A DNA stretch of 64,000 nucleotides from Streptomyces sp. Je 1-369 (GTDB lineage: Bacteria > Actinomycetota > Actinomycetes > Streptomycetales > Streptomycetaceae), in contig NZ_CP101750.1 in NCBI RefSeq assembly GCF_026810505.1, forward strand, positions 4,183,254 to 4,247,253, written 5' to 3'. Below the pieces are notes generated by a model. The model did no database searches and had not been told where the DNA came from. It worked only from the letters and a program-made list of their open reading frames with translations. The translations under genes and the position numbers were made by a program. Below, piece by piece: positions 18,176 through 27,439 of the stretch (the first letter of the stretch is position 1; every line of letters begins with the position of its first letter).

Positions 18176-18249
18176 TAGCGGGGACAGGATTTGAACCTGC
18201 GACCTCTGGGTTATGAGCCCAGCGAGCTACCGAGCTGCTCCACCCCGCG
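18176..18249 (-). tRNA. Initiator tRNA-Met (CAT)
   Basis: A complete cloverleaf can be drawn. The anticodon CAT sits in a stem closed by three G-C pairs (GGGCTCATAACCC). The first base C is unpaired with the T at position 72. Both are features of bacterial initiator tRNA rather than elongator tRNA-Met. The CCA end is not encoded (CTG follows). Confidence 0.95.
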
Positions 18250-18295
18250 TCGGTAAACACAACTCTACGCCATCCGAAGGGGTGCGTCGAACCAC

Positions 18296-19525
18296 TTACG
18301 CGCTGTCGGCGTGCGTGAGGGTCTCCCAGGCGACGAAGAGGCCATCCGTCCCCTCGGGCCGCCGCTCCCGCGTGTACTTCTCGGTCTGCGGCATGTCCAG
18401 CTTCAGCCGTCCCCGCAGGTGGCTGAGGCCGACCTCCGTGTCGGGTCCCATGTCGCGCCGCACCCTGCCGCCGCACAGCCAGGCGGGCGCCGCCGCGCCC
18501 AGCTGGTACTTGGAGTGGAACTCGAAGGCCGCCCGGAGCCGGTCCCTGACCTCCCCGTACAGGTCGACGCCCTGGTGCCGGGCGGTCTCCGCCAGGTGCG
18601 AGGTGGCGGCGAGCGAGTAGCTTGCGTGCTTGAAGTTGCGGCACGTCTCCTGGGAGAGCCCGTCGGCGTACGTGCCCTGCCCGAACCAGTACTTCTTCAG
18701 CTCGGCGGCGGTGTCGATGCCGCTGCCCGCCGGGGAGACGGGCAGCTTCCCGTCGGACTCCAGGTAGAAGTACGCGGGCACGCGCGTCCTGAAGTGCTGC
18801 ACGGCCTTCTCGAACGTGGCGTGGTCGTCGAGGAAGACGGCCATGCTCATGGTGGCGTCGGCCATGACCAGGTCCCAGTTGCCGTTGCGCGCGACGGCGC
18901 CGTCGCGGACCTGGGGCAGATAGGCGTTGCGCAGCATCCGCTCGAAGCGCAGGAGCTGCCCGTCGGGCCAGCCGTCGTACGTGTAGCGCACGGCTTCGGC
19001 GGCACGCGCCCAGGACGAGGCGGCCCAGGCGGTCTGCAGCCCCGCGTTGTCCTCGGTGTGCCGGGTGATGACCTTCGCCCAGGCGTCCATGATCTGTACG
19101 GCCTTCTCGGCGTGCGCGCGCTCACCGGTGACGTTCCAGAGCAGGGCGTGCGTGTACGCGGCCAGCGCGTCCTCACGCTCCTCGACGCACCCTCGTCCGG
19201 GCCGGGTGTCGGGCGGGCACTCCACGACGGCGTACGGCTTCGCGGTGTAGTCGTCGGCCGCGTACTTGCTGTGCCGCATCTGCTCGAACGCCGCGAACCA
19301 CGGCTCCTCCCGCCCCCGCACCCGGGCCCGCGCCCGCTCCAGCTGCTCCTTGCCGACGAGCACACCGGGATGCGTGAACGCGAGATCGAGGGGCCGCGCG
19401 GCGGCGGTACGCGTACTCCCGTCACCGGAGCCGCCCCCGCCGCAGGCCGCGGCGAGGACGACGAGAAGCGGCGCCACGACCAGTACGAGAACGCGCTGTC
19501 GCCGCCGACGAACCACAACTGCCAT
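18296..19525 (-). CDS. Alginate-lyase-like lipoprotein
   Basis: 409 residues from the ATG at 19525, which has GGGAGG upstream; the open frame runs back to 19807 without a start signal. The N-terminus is a lipoprotein signal (basic MAVVVRRRRQR, hydrophobic core, LAAAC with Cys28). The mature part resembles the (alpha/alpha)-toroid of the alginate lyase family (Pfam PF05426 type), e.g. RNGNWDLVMADATMSMAVFL and KHASYSLAATSHLAE. Substrate specificity cannot be inferred; soil Streptomyces proteins of this type may act on other uronates. It lies between the initiator tRNA and the divergent yceI-like gene, with a 281-bp gap on that side. Confidence 0.85.
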   Translation of the reverse strand: MAVVVRRRRQRVLVLVVAPLLVVLAAACGGGGSGDGSTRTAAARPLDLAFTHPGVLVGKEQLERARARVRGREEPWFAAFEQMRHSKYAADDYTAKPYAVVECPPDTRPGRGCVEEREDALAAYTHALLWNVTGERAHAEKAVQIMDAWAKVITRHTEDNAGLQTAWAASSWARAAEAVRYTYDGWPDGQLLRFERMLRNAYLPQVRDGAVARNGNWDLVMADATMSMAVFLDDHATFEKAVQHFRTRVPAYFYLESDGKLPVSPAGSGIDTAAELKKYWFGQGTYADGLSQETCRNFKHASYSLAATSHLAETARHQGVDLYGEVRDRLRAAFEFHSKYQLGAAAPAWLCGGRVRRDMGPDTEVGLSHLRGRLKLDMPQTEKYTRERRPEGTDGLFVAWETLTHADSA

Positions 19526-19806
19526 GGCCGGACCTCCCGCCGCACCGCCGACCTGGGACGGCCACCGGCAGTCCAGCGTCACCCGCGCCGCCCGGCCGCG
19601 CACGGCCGGACTGGTCCGTTCGGGCGACGGAGCCCACGGCGATGACGGCCCGGCCCCTCGCCTCCGCACCCGGGTCGGGAGCACGCCCGCGCCAACGCCA
19701 CTTGACTCAGGCTGGTTTGGCGCTGGAGCAGCCCGAACACCCCCGCCGTACGGCGGTATCGTCGTGAAACCCACGACGTCGCGACGGACTCCGGGAGTGA
19801 CCAGCA

Positions 19807-20352
19807 ATGTCAGCGATCACCGAGCTCAGCCAGCTGAGCGGCGAGTACGTCCTCGACACCGCCCGCACCCGCATCGGGTTCGTCGCCCGGCACGCGGTCG
19901 GACCCCAAGTGCGCGGCCACTTCGAGGAGTTCGAGGGAAGCGCGCATCTGGACGGGACCGACCCCGCCCGGTCCACCGTCCGGCTCACGATCCGATCGGA
20001 GAGCCTCCAGAGCCACAACAAGTTCCGCGACAACCCGGTGCGCGCCAAGTTCCTGGACACCGGGAACCACCCCGTCATCACCTTCACCTCGACCGAGGTG
20101 CGGCGCGTCGACGACACCCACTACAAGGTGACCGGCGACCTGACGATCCGCGGCACGACGAAGCCGCTCACCCTGGACGTCGAGTCGACGGGCGGCGAGA
20201 ACGGCCCACAGGGCGATGTCACGGTCGTCTTCAAGGGCAGCGCCCTGATCGACCGCAAGGACTGGGGCGTCAAGGCCAACCCCGTGGACACGCTCTTCGT
20301 CGCCGCGCCGGTGACGCTGGAGTTCGAGGCCGCCGCGGTCCGCCGCGCCTGA
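19807..20352 (+). CDS. YceI-family protein
   Basis: 181 residues from the ATG at 19807, preceded by GGGAGTG. YceI proteins form a lipocalin-like barrel that binds isoprenoids or amphiphiles. Characteristic stretches are YVLDTARTRIGFVARH near the start, FRDNPVRAKFLDTGNHPVITF (split here by residue 90) and DLTIRGTTKPLTLDV. No signal peptide is present, so it is cytosolic, as is usual in actinobacteria. Its role is unknown. Confidence 0.92.
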   Translation: MSAITELSQLSGEYVLDTARTRIGFVARHAVGPQVRGHFEEFEGSAHLDGTDPARSTVRLTIRSESLQSHNKFRDNPVRAKFLDTGNHPVITFTSTEVRRVDDTHYKVTGDLTIRGTTKPLTLDVESTGGENGPQGDVTVVFKGSALIDRKDWGVKANPVDTLFVAAPVTLEFEAAAVRRA

Positions 20353-20645
20353 CGGCCGCCCCGACAGCACCGCCGCAAGGTCACACGCCGGACTTCGGCC
20401 GATCGATTCGAGACGCGGCCGAGTCGCGGTGGCTGGCCCCCGGCCGCCGCGGGCAGGATGGTCACAGGCGCACAGACGCCGGCTTCCCCAGACCCCGGAG
20501 GCGACCGTTGAGACCCGACGCCCGAGCGTGCCCGAAAGCGCCCGCCCGCCGTACCGCAACGCACCTCCAGGCACGTCCACGACGCCAGCGCCGCCATGTC
20601 ACCGCGCAGTCGTAGCAGTCGTACGTGTGATCAGGAGGTACACCC

Positions 20646-21257
20646 ATGGCTCAGGTGGTAACCGAGGACGAACAGGCCGCGCAGCGCCGAGTCGGTTCGG
20701 CGGTACGCAGCGACAGCGTGCTGACCGGAGGCGGTCTGGCGCTGTGGCGCGAGTACCGGCCCGGCCCGTGGACGCTGTCCGCGGCGGAGCTCTCCCGGGA
20801 CCTGGACGTCCTCAAGGTGCCGCACACGATCGTGGTGGCGTTCCGCCCGCCGCGAGGCCGCGACGACGGCCCCCGCAAGGGCCAGGAGGTCCGCGTCCCC
20901 TTCCCCGACCTGCCCATGCTGGTCCGCTGGATGCCGCAGCTCCGGCAGCAGATCGACGAGATCCCCGACGCGCACTTCGGCTTCCCCTTCCCGTACTGCG
21001 AGGCGCGCCCCACCGGCATGGTGATGAAGCTCCTGCCGTCCCTCGCCGCGGAGTGGCCCACCTGGACGGCCGAACAGGCCGCGGCGATGGGGCTCCTGTG
21101 CGCCCGGTGCGGATTCGACCTGCGCACCTGCGGCGTCGAGCAGCGCTTGGCGTACAACATCGGCGGCGAACCCGGCCGGCCACGCCTGGAGTGCGGCCCG
21201 TGCTGCGGCGAAGACCGACCCGCCCCCGCCGGACCCGCCCACGACGACCTGCCTTGA
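20646..21257 (+). CDS. Conserved hypothetical protein with paired-cysteine C-terminus
   Basis: 203 residues from the ATG at 20646, with a strong AGGAGG eight bases upstream. I do not recognise a named family. It has a soluble mixed composition, a Pro/Arg-rich middle, and near the C-terminus CARCGFDLRTCG and CGPCCG, which could bind zinc. It stands alone: 293 bp of unremarkable sequence lie upstream (20353-20645). Downstream are a terminator and tRNA-Lys on the other strand. Confidence 0.6.
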   Translation: MAQVVTEDEQAAQRRVGSAVRSDSVLTGGGLALWREYRPGPWTLSAAELSRDLDVLKVPHTIVVAFRPPRGRDDGPRKGQEVRVPFPDLPMLVRWMPQLRQQIDEIPDAHFGFPFPYCEARPTGMVMKLLPSLAAEWPTWTAEQAAAMGLLCARCGFDLRTCGVEQRLAYNIGGEPGRPRLECGPCCGEDRPAPAGPAHDDLP

Positions 21258-21380
21258 ACGCGCGAGGTGTGGGCAGCTTCCCTCCATGGCGGTAGACCGA
21301 GGCGCTCCGCCGTGAGAACGCACACCTGCACCGGCACGCCGCACAGCTCCGGCAGTCGCCGACCCGCCACGCCCAGCACG

Positions 21381-21415
21381 AAGCCCCCGGCCAGCCTGTG
21401 GCTGACCGGGGGCTT
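21381..21415. terminator. Bidirectional hairpin between the 20646 gene and tRNA-Lys
   Basis: Outer arms AAGCCCCCGG (21381-21390) and CCGGGGGCTT (21406-21415) enclose an inner CAGCC/GGCTG stem. It serves the tRNA-Lys transcript on the minus strand and probably the converging gene. Confidence 0.8.
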
Positions 21416-21421
21416 TCGCTG

Positions 21422-21494
21422 TAGACCGTGTGGGACTCGAACCCACAACCAATGGATTAAAAGTCCACTGCTCTGCCAATTGAGCTAACGGTCC
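21422..21494 (-). tRNA. tRNA-Lys (TTT)
   Basis: Complete 73-nt cloverleaf with anticodon TTT in GACTTTTAATC, T-arm GGTTCGAGTCC and discriminator A. The acceptor stem has one G-T pair at its end. CCA is not encoded. Confidence 0.95.
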
Positions 21495-21560
21495 GCGTCG
21501 GTGCACCCCCGAGCATAGCGGGACGGGCCTCGACATCCGATCGGGTATCGCTGTTTACGC

Positions 21561-21600
21561 CGAAGGGCCCGCCCGACTGGTGTGTCGGGCGGGCCCTTCG
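21561..21600 (-). terminator. Terminator of the DEAD-box helicase gene
   Basis: A perfect 17-bp stem (CGAAGGGCCCGCCCGAC and its complement, loop TGGTGT) lies 34 bases after the helicase stop codon. There is no T-run, as is usual in this GC-rich genome. Confidence 0.85.
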
Positions 21601-21634
21601 GTCACGCGGATCGTGCTGCCGGAACGGCTACCGG

Positions 21635-23911
21635 TCAGCCGTTGCGCTTCCAGCGCGGCTTGTCGTCACGGCGGCCGAACGAGCCCGTGCCGGAGCCGGA
21701 GCGGTCGTCGCGGCGGTTGTACGACGGACGGTCGTGGCCGCCGGGACGGTGGGCGCCACCGGCCGGACGGTCGTCGCGGCGGTCGCGGTTGAACGGACGG
21801 TCGCTGCCGCGGTGGCCGCCGGACGGGCGGTCGTCACGGCGGAAGCCGGTCGAGGGACGGTCGTCGCGGCGGAAGCCGCCACCACGGTTGTCGTCACGGC
21901 GGTCGTCGCGGCGGAAGCCGCCACGGTCGCCACCACGGCTGTCCTCGCGACGGTCGCGGTTGAAGCCACCGCCACGGTTGTCGTCACGACGGTCACGGTT
22001 GAAGCCGCCACCGCGGTTGTCGTCGCGGCGGAAGCCGCCACGGTCACCACCACGGCTGTCCTCGCGACGGTCGCGGTTGAAGCCACCGCCACGGTTGTCG
22101 TCACGGCGGTCACGGTTGAAGCCGCCACCGCGGTTGTCGTCACGACGGTCACGGTTGAAGCCGCCACCACGGTTGTCGTCGCGGCGGAAGCCGCCACGGT
22201 CGCCACCGCGGTCGTTGCGGCGGTCACGCTCGTAGTTGCCGCGCTCGTCGCGCTGCGGGCGACGGTTGTCGTACGAGGAGGAACGCTCGGCGGCGGGGGC
22301 CGGCTGCTCCGGCACCGACACGGCGGCCTCGACGACCGCTTCCGCGGCGGCGGCTGCCTCGGCGACCGCCACCTCCGGGTCGTCACCGCGCTCGCGGGCG
22401 GCACGCGCGGTGAGGCGGTCGGCCTCCTCGCGCAGCTCGGCGGCGCGGCGCGTGGCGCGCTCCAGGTCCTTGGTGAGGTCCTTGACCTCGCGCTCGGCCT
22501 GGGTCGCGGCGTTGCCCGCGGAGTCGGCCTGCACCTCGGTCATGGAGCGGGCGCCGGTGATCTCGGCGACCTCCGGGTCGAAGGTGCCGCCGCCGTTGAT
22601 GATGTGGCGGGTGGCGTCGACGCCGGCGTCCTCCATGAGGCGGAAGATCTGGCGGCGCTGGTGCGGGAGCGAGAGCGATACGACCGTGCCGCTGCGGCCC
22701 GCGCGGGCCGTACGGCCGGAGCGGTGCAGGTAGTCCTTGTGGTCGCCGGCCGGGTCCACGTTCAGGACCAGGTCGATGCCGTCGACGTGGATGCCGCGGG
22801 CGGCGACGTCGGTGGCGACGAGGGCGTTGACGTAGCCCTTCTTGAAGTCCTCGAGGACGCGGGTGCGGGCACCCTGCGTCATGCCGCCGTGCAGCGCGTC
22901 GGCCTTCACACCGGAGTCGCAGAGCTGCTCGGCGATGCGGTCGGCGCCCAGCTGGGTGCGGACGAAGATGATCGTGCGGCCCTTGCGCGCGGCGATGGCG
23001 GCGGTGACCGGCGCCTTGTCGCGCGGCTTCACGATCAGGATGTGGTGCGTCATGGTCGTGACGTTGCCCTGGGCGCTGTCGACCTCGTGCGTCACCGGGT
23101 CGGTCAGGTAGCGCTTGACCAGCGTGGAGATCTCGTTCTCCATCGTGGCCGAGAACAGCATGCGCTGGCCGCCGGACGGGACCTGGTCGAGCAGCTCGGT
23201 GACCTCGGGCAGGAAGCCCAGGTCCGACATCTGGTCGGCCTCGTCGAGGACGGCGATCTGGGTGTTCTCCAGCGAGCAGGCGCCGCGGTTGATGATGTCG
23301 CGCAGGCGGCCCGGGGTGGCGACGAGGATGTCGACGCCGCGCTCCAGGGCGTAGATCTGGTTGCCCATCGACGTACCGCCGCAGACGACCTTCATCTTCA
23401 GGCCGAGCACATCGCCGTAGGGCTGGAGGGCGTCCGCGACCTGCATCGCGAGCTCACGGGTCGGCGTGAGGATGACGCCGCGGGGCTTCTTCTTCTCGGT
23501 GCGGCCCTCGGCGGCCAGCGTCGCCAGCATCGGCAGACCGAACGAGAGGGTCTTGCCGGAGCCGGTACGGCCGCGGCCGAGGATGTCCTTGCCGGCCAGG
23601 GCGTCCGGGATGGTCGCGGCCTGGATCGGGAAGGGGGTGGTCACACCGTTCTGCGCGAGCTTGCGGACGACACCCTCGGGCAGACCGAGGTCCGCGAAGG
23701 TGAGCTCGGGCTCGGCGTCGGCGTCGGCGTCGGCTTCGGCCTGGGGGGCGTCGGCCTGGGAGGCGTCGGCCTGGGGGGCTTCGGCCTCGGTGACGTCCTG
23801 GACCTGGACGGGCTCGACGATGTCGGCGACGGCCTCTACGGCGACGTTCTCGACGGACTCGACGATCTCGTTCTCGGGCAGGACGGCGTGGTCAGAACTG
23901 GAAATGGACAT
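21635..23911 (-). CDS. DEAD-box ATP-dependent RNA helicase with RGG-like repeat tail
   Basis: 758 residues from the ATG at 23911. An acidic Ala/Glu/Asp leader (~70 residues) precedes the Q-motif (FADLGLPEGVV...TTPFPIQ). The helicase motifs follow: GRGRTGSGKT (I, ~112), PTRELA (Ia), TPGR, DEAD (II, ~215), SAT (III), then in the second RecA lobe ATDVAARGIHVDGI (V) and HRSGRTARAG (VI). From ~550 the tail is made of repeats such as RRDDNRGGGFNRD, an unstructured RNA-binding region. It is likely active in ribosome assembly or cold adaptation. The 262-bp upstream gap is AT-richer but shows no clear element. Confidence 0.95.
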   Translation of the reverse strand: MSISSSDHAVLPENEIVESVENVAVEAVADIVEPVQVQDVTEAEAPQADASQADAPQAEADADADAEPELTFADLGLPEGVVRKLAQNGVTTPFPIQAATIPDALAGKDILGRGRTGSGKTLSFGLPMLATLAAEGRTEKKKPRGVILTPTRELAMQVADALQPYGDVLGLKMKVVCGGTSMGNQIYALERGVDILVATPGRLRDIINRGACSLENTQIAVLDEADQMSDLGFLPEVTELLDQVPSGGQRMLFSATMENEISTLVKRYLTDPVTHEVDSAQGNVTTMTHHILIVKPRDKAPVTAAIAARKGRTIIFVRTQLGADRIAEQLCDSGVKADALHGGMTQGARTRVLEDFKKGYVNALVATDVAARGIHVDGIDLVLNVDPAGDHKDYLHRSGRTARAGRSGTVVSLSLPHQRRQIFRLMEDAGVDATRHIINGGGTFDPEVAEITGARSMTEVQADSAGNAATQAEREVKDLTKDLERATRRAAELREEADRLTARAARERGDDPEVAVAEAAAAAEAVVEAAVSVPEQPAPAAERSSSYDNRRPQRDERGNYERDRRNDRGGDRGGFRRDDNRGGGFNRDRRDDNRGGGFNRDRRDDNRGGGFNRDRREDSRGGDRGGFRRDDNRGGGFNRDRRDDNRGGGFNRDRREDSRGGDRGGFRRDDRRDDNRGGGFRRDDRPSTGFRRDDRPSGGHRGSDRPFNRDRRDDRPAGGAHRPGGHDRPSYNRRDDRSGSGTGSFGRRDDKPRWKRNG
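21830..22215 (-). repeat. Degenerate ~39-bp DNA repeats coding for the RDDNRGGGFNRD tail
   Basis: Units containing CGGTTGAAGCCACCGCCACGG-type sequence recur about every 39 bp, sometimes replaced by a shorter GGFRRDD unit. They lie wholly inside the helicase frame. They are coding repeats and not a CRISPR array: no unique spacers separate identical repeats. Confidence 0.85.
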
Positions 23912-24174
23912 GCGAAATGCGAAACCTTCCGGAGTCTCGGCACGCGCCCGTCAACTCCGTGATTTCGCAATGGACCGCCTCTATGCGGTCAGCCACGGCA
24001 AGGGAGAGTACGCGCCACGCGGCGCTCTTCTGTGTCGGCGCCGGGCAAATGGGATCAAACGATCTACCACCATACGCACCCCCCACCCCTGATGGCAAAC
24101 CGCCCCCTCTCAGGGGTACCCGGGAGGGGTGTCCGGGGGCGGGTGCCGAGGGGGTGCGGAGGGGTCTCCACCAG

Positions 24175-24720
24175 CTAATAAGGGCCCACCTGGGGCGACG
24201 GCTCGCGCCCCACGATCTCCGCGTTGCGCCGCTGCAGCTGCGGGTCCTGCCCCGACCCCTCCGACGACGACGGCTCGGGAGTCGTCGGATCCGGCGTCGG
24301 GGTCGGTGTGGGCTTCGGCGGGTCCGGCGGCGCGGTCGTCCGCGTCGGCGTGGGCTTCGGCCGCGTCGGGGTCGGCCTGCCGGGACCGCCGGGCTTCGCG
24401 GGCTTCCCGGGCTCCGTCGCCGCCGAGGACTCCGAGGGCTCTGCGGCACCCCGCTCGGCGCCGCCCCCGTGGGCCGACCGGCCCTTGCCCTGCTTCTTGC
24501 CCTTGCCGCTGCCGCCGCCCCGCCCGCGCCCGTCCTCCTCGTCGACGTCACCGCCTTGCGTCACGGGACCGCCGTCGGGTGCGGCCGCACCGCCGTGCCG
24601 GCCCGCGGAACGGTCCGGCGCCGGGCCGTTCCCGTCGTCACCGATGCTCATGCAGCCCGCGGTCGCCGCTACGGCCACCGCGACCGCGGCCCAACGGACG
24701 GGAACGTACAACTGGCGCAC
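24175..24720 (-). CDS. Pro/Thr-rich putative lipoprotein
   Basis: 181 residues from the ATG at 24720. The signal peptide has the lipobox TAGC (Cys23). The rest is low-complexity: Gly/Lys/Asp-rich, then a long Pro/Thr/Lys stalk (PTPTRPKPTPTRT), then a short C-terminus (LQRRNAEIVGREPSP). It resembles a wall-spanning stalk without a folded domain. No family is recognised. The ribosome site GGAGGTG lies directly upstream. Confidence 0.65.
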   Translation of the reverse strand: MRQLYVPVRWAAVAVAVAATAGCMSIGDDGNGPAPDRSAGRHGGAAAPDGGPVTQGGDVDEEDGRGRGGGSGKGKKQGKGRSAHGGGAERGAAEPSESSAATEPGKPAKPGGPGRPTPTRPKPTPTRTTAPPDPPKPTPTPTPDPTTPEPSSSEGSGQDPQLQRRNAEIVGREPSPQVGPY

Positions 24721-24853
24721 GGCCGAGCACCTCCTGAGGCGCTGAGTGTCGAGACGCCCTGCCCAACTCCCCCGGCCCGCAAGAGGACACGGACGGCGCG
24801 CGCCGGAGCCCCGCCCCGCACCGCGCCCCGCGCCCCCGGTCGTACGCCTGCGC

Positions 24854-25195
24854 TCACCCGTACCCCAGCGCGTGCAGCCGCTCGTCGTCGATCCCGAAAT
24901 GGTGGGCGACCTCGTGCACCACCGTGATCTCCGTCTCGGCGACGACGTCCTCGCGCGACTCGCACATGCGCAGCGTCGGCCCCCGGTAGATGGTGATGCG
25001 GTCCGGCAGCACCCCGGCGTACCACTCGCCCCGGTCGGTCAGCGGCGTCCCCTCGTACAGCCCGAGCAACTCGGGATCCTCGGCCGGCGGCTCGTCCTCG
25101 ACGAACACCGCCACGTTGTCCATCAGCCGGGTCAACTCCGGCGGAATCCGGTCGAGCGCCTCGCCGACCAGTTCCTCGAACTCCTCGCGCGTCAT
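24854..25195 (-). CDS. Small minimal-zincin metallopeptidase-family protein
   Basis: 113 residues from the ATG at 25195; a GTG nine bases upstream is an alternative. The zincin motif HEVAHHFGID (94-103) matches HExxHxxGxxD with two His and an Asp as ligands. The acidic FEELVGEALDRIPPEL start and the ITIYRGPTLR stretch are typical of the small actinobacterial metallopeptidase family (MpgA-like). Substrates are unknown. It is divergent from the metallophosphoesterase gene (80 bp between starts), so the two probably share a promoter region. Confidence 0.85.
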   Translation of the reverse strand: MTREEFEELVGEALDRIPPELTRLMDNVAVFVEDEPPAEDPELLGLYEGTPLTDRGEWYAGVLPDRITIYRGPTLRMCESREDVVAETEITVVHEVAHHFGIDDERLHALGYG

Positions 25196-25275
25196 CTCCA
25201 GCACACCCCCATTGTCGGCCACGCCCCTCGTCCCGTCCCGGCATACCGACCGCTCCAATTGGGCATACGGGACCA

Positions 25276-26862
25276 ATGGCCCGCGACTTCACCGTCGTAC
25301 CCCAGGGCGTACGCAGGGCGGGCCGCGCCCTCGTAGGCCACTACCGCGCTCGCCGCACCCACCCCGTCAACGAGCTGGTCAGCCCGCCCCACCCGTACGC
25401 ACGCGCCCTCGGCCTGATCACGGTCGTCCTGCTCGGCGCCTGGCTCGGGCTCCTCATCGTCGGCAGCGTGCGCGCGCCCGTCGGCCCGATGGACACCCGC
25501 ATGACCCTGCGCCCCTCCGTCTCCGGCGGCACGAAGATCAACGTCTCGCCGCTCGGCGCCCTGGAACTCCGCTCCCACACGGCCCCCATCCGCCTGGACG
25601 TCGACGTGGACCGCCTGGACCCGGTGCGCTCCCAGGCCCTGGTCGACCACCCCGAGCGGCTCTCCGGCCTCCAGGACGAGGTGGCGCGCGACGTCGGCCA
25701 CGGCACGCTCGACCTCGCCGTGCGCTCCTGCGTCGCCGTCGTCTCCGGCGCGACCGCGCTGGGCCTCGCCGTCTACCGCCGCCCGCGCCGCGCCCTGGCC
25801 GCCGGCGGCCTCGCACTCGCCCTCCTCGGGGCGTCCGGCACGGCCGCGTACGCCACCTGGAACCCGAAGTCCGTCCTGGAGCCGAAGTTCTCGGGACTGC
25901 TCAGCAGCGCCCCCTCCGTCGTCGGTGACGCCCGCAGCATCGTCAGCGAATTCGACGTCTACCAGCAGGAGTTGGCGCGTCTGGTCACCAACGTCACCAA
26001 GCTCTACGACGTGACGTCCACCCTCCCCGCGTACCGGCCCGACCCCACCACGATGCGCGTCCTGCACGTCTCGGACATCCATCTGAACCCGGCGAGCTGG
26101 AAGATCATTTCTTCCCTGGTCACCCAGTACGGCATCGACGTCATCGTCGACTCGGGCGACACCATGGACCACGGCTCGGCCACCGAGAACGGCTTCCTGG
26201 ATCCGATCGCGGACCTCGGCGCGCCCTACGTGTGGGTGCGCGGCAACCACGACTCGCACACCACCCAGCGCTACCTGGAGCGCTTCAAGAACGTCCACGT
26301 CCTCGACGACGGCAGGGCCGAGACCGTCGCGGGCCTGCGCTTCGCCGGCGTCGGCGACCCGCAGTACACGCCGGACCGCTCGGAGAAGGCGGGCGGCGAC
26401 GCGGTCGAGCACCTCGCGGGCATACGGCTCGCGTCCGCCCTGCGCGCCGAGCGGGCGGCGGGCACCCCGGTCGACGTGGCCGTCGCCCACAACCCGACGG
26501 CGGCGCGCGAGACGGACGGCGAGGTGCCGCTCGTCCTCGCGGGGCACATCCACCGCCAGGAGATGGAGGTCATGGAGAAGGGCACCCGGCTGCGTGTCGA
26601 GGGGTCGACGGGCGGCAGCGGGCTGCGCGCGGTCGACGACGAGCACCCCGACCCGGTCGAGGCGTCGGTCCTCTACCTGGACCGTACGACCAAACGGCTG
26701 CAGGCCTGGGACGAGATCAGGCTGGGCGGCCTCGGCCTGACGAAGGCGGAGGTCAGCCGCCATCTCCCCAAGGAGAACCGCCCCGGCGCACCCCTCGCCC
26801 CGACCTCCCCCACCCCCTCATCCGACCGGTCCGCGCAGGGCCCGTCCCCGGGGCCCGGATAA
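25276..26862 (+). CDS. Membrane-anchored metallophosphoesterase
   Basis: 528 residues from the ATG at 25276. Two hydrophobic segments lie at ~45-65 and ~170-195. The calcineurin-like domain is at ~260-480, with all metal-site motifs: HVSDIHL (~264), DSGDTMDHG, GNHDSH, AHNP and AGHIH. A Pro/Ser-rich tail ends the protein. The phosphatase faces outside if both segments span the membrane. The substrate is unknown. The gene abuts the tRNA-Glu/Asp/Phe cluster 80 bp downstream. Confidence 0.9.
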   Translation: MARDFTVVPQGVRRAGRALVGHYRARRTHPVNELVSPPHPYARALGLITVVLLGAWLGLLIVGSVRAPVGPMDTRMTLRPSVSGGTKINVSPLGALELRSHTAPIRLDVDVDRLDPVRSQALVDHPERLSGLQDEVARDVGHGTLDLAVRSCVAVVSGATALGLAVYRRPRRALAAGGLALALLGASGTAAYATWNPKSVLEPKFSGLLSSAPSVVGDARSIVSEFDVYQQELARLVTNVTKLYDVTSTLPAYRPDPTTMRVLHVSDIHLNPASWKIISSLVTQYGIDVIVDSGDTMDHGSATENGFLDPIADLGAPYVWVRGNHDSHTTQRYLERFKNVHVLDDGRAETVAGLRFAGVGDPQYTPDRSEKAGGDAVEHLAGIRLASALRAERAAGTPVDVAVAHNPTAARETDGEVPLVLAGHIHRQEMEVMEKGTRLRVEGSTGGSGLRAVDDEHPDPVEASVLYLDRTTKRLQAWDEIRLGGLGLTKAEVSRHLPKENRPGAPLAPTSPTPSSDRSAQGPSPGPG

Positions 26863-26942
26863 GCGTTTTGGCGTTACCTCCCCGCATCCCATATGCTTCT
26901 CACGTCCCCGACGCGCTGCAAAGCGCCCAGGCGGGCCTCTTA

Positions 26943-27015
26943 GCCCTCATCGTCTAGTGGCCCAGGACGCCGCCCTTTCAAGGCGGTAGCACGGGTTCGA
27001 ATCCCGTTGGGGGCA
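26943..27015 (+). tRNA. tRNA-Glu (TTC)
   Basis: Complete 73-nt cloverleaf, anticodon TTC in CCCTTTCAAGG, T-arm GGGTTCGAATCCC, discriminator A; CCA not encoded. Its last ~17 bases and the following spacer reappear at 43127. Confidence 0.95.
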
Positions 27016-27052
27016 CGCAACACCATGTGCAGTGCGCGTTTCTGCACATCAT

Positions 27053-27127
27053 GGTCCTGTGGAGCAGTTTGGAGTGCTCGCCACCCTGTCAAGGTGGAGG
27101 CCGCGGGTTCAAATCCCGTCAGGACCG
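27053..27127 (+). tRNA. tRNA-Asp (GTC), copy 1 of 3
   Basis: 75-nt cloverleaf with anticodon GTC in CCTGTCAAGG. The gene is identical to the copies at 43182 and 50833, and CCA is not encoded. Confidence 0.95.
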
Positions 27128-27154
27128 CTTGCAGATCACTTCGGTGAGCTGCGT

Positions 27155-27228
27155 GGCTGGGTAGCTCAGTTGGTACGAGCGATCGCCTGAAAAGCGATAG
27201 GTCGCCGGTTCGATCCCGGCCCCAGCCA
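27155..27228 (+). tRNA. tRNA-Phe (GAA), copy 1 of 2, CCA encoded
   Basis: 74-nt cloverleaf with anticodon GAA in CCTGAAAAGC. The genomic sequence continues CCA at 27229-27231, unlike the otherwise identical copy at 43281. Confidence 0.95.
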
Positions 27229-27238
27229 CCAGAGTAGG

Positions 27239-27270
27239 AAAGTCCCGGACGGCATGCCGTCCGGGACTTT
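27239..27270 (+). terminator. Terminator of the tRNA-Glu/Asp/Phe operon
   Basis: Arms AAAGTCCCGGACGGC and GCCGTCCGGGACTTT (2-base loop) are followed by more T (TTTTTC). It is a strong Rho-independent terminator separating the tRNAs from the biosynthetic operon. Confidence 0.95.
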
Positions 27271-27439
27271 TTCGTTGCGCGCTCCACCCCGGCCGCGCGC
27301 CAGGTCCGCCACCCTCCCCGAACCGCGTGCTAACGATCATTCAACGGTCATGCGCGCCGTCGGTACCGTGCAGCAGCCGGTGAGTACTCCGTACCGTCCC
27401 TGAGGCCGGTAGGCAGCTGACGCGGGGAGGAGAACGACG

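Noticed and set aside
21830..22215. CRISPR-like regular repeats
   Set aside because: They lie in frame within the DEAD-box helicase and encode RDDNRGGGFNRD units; there are no unique spacers and no cas genes.
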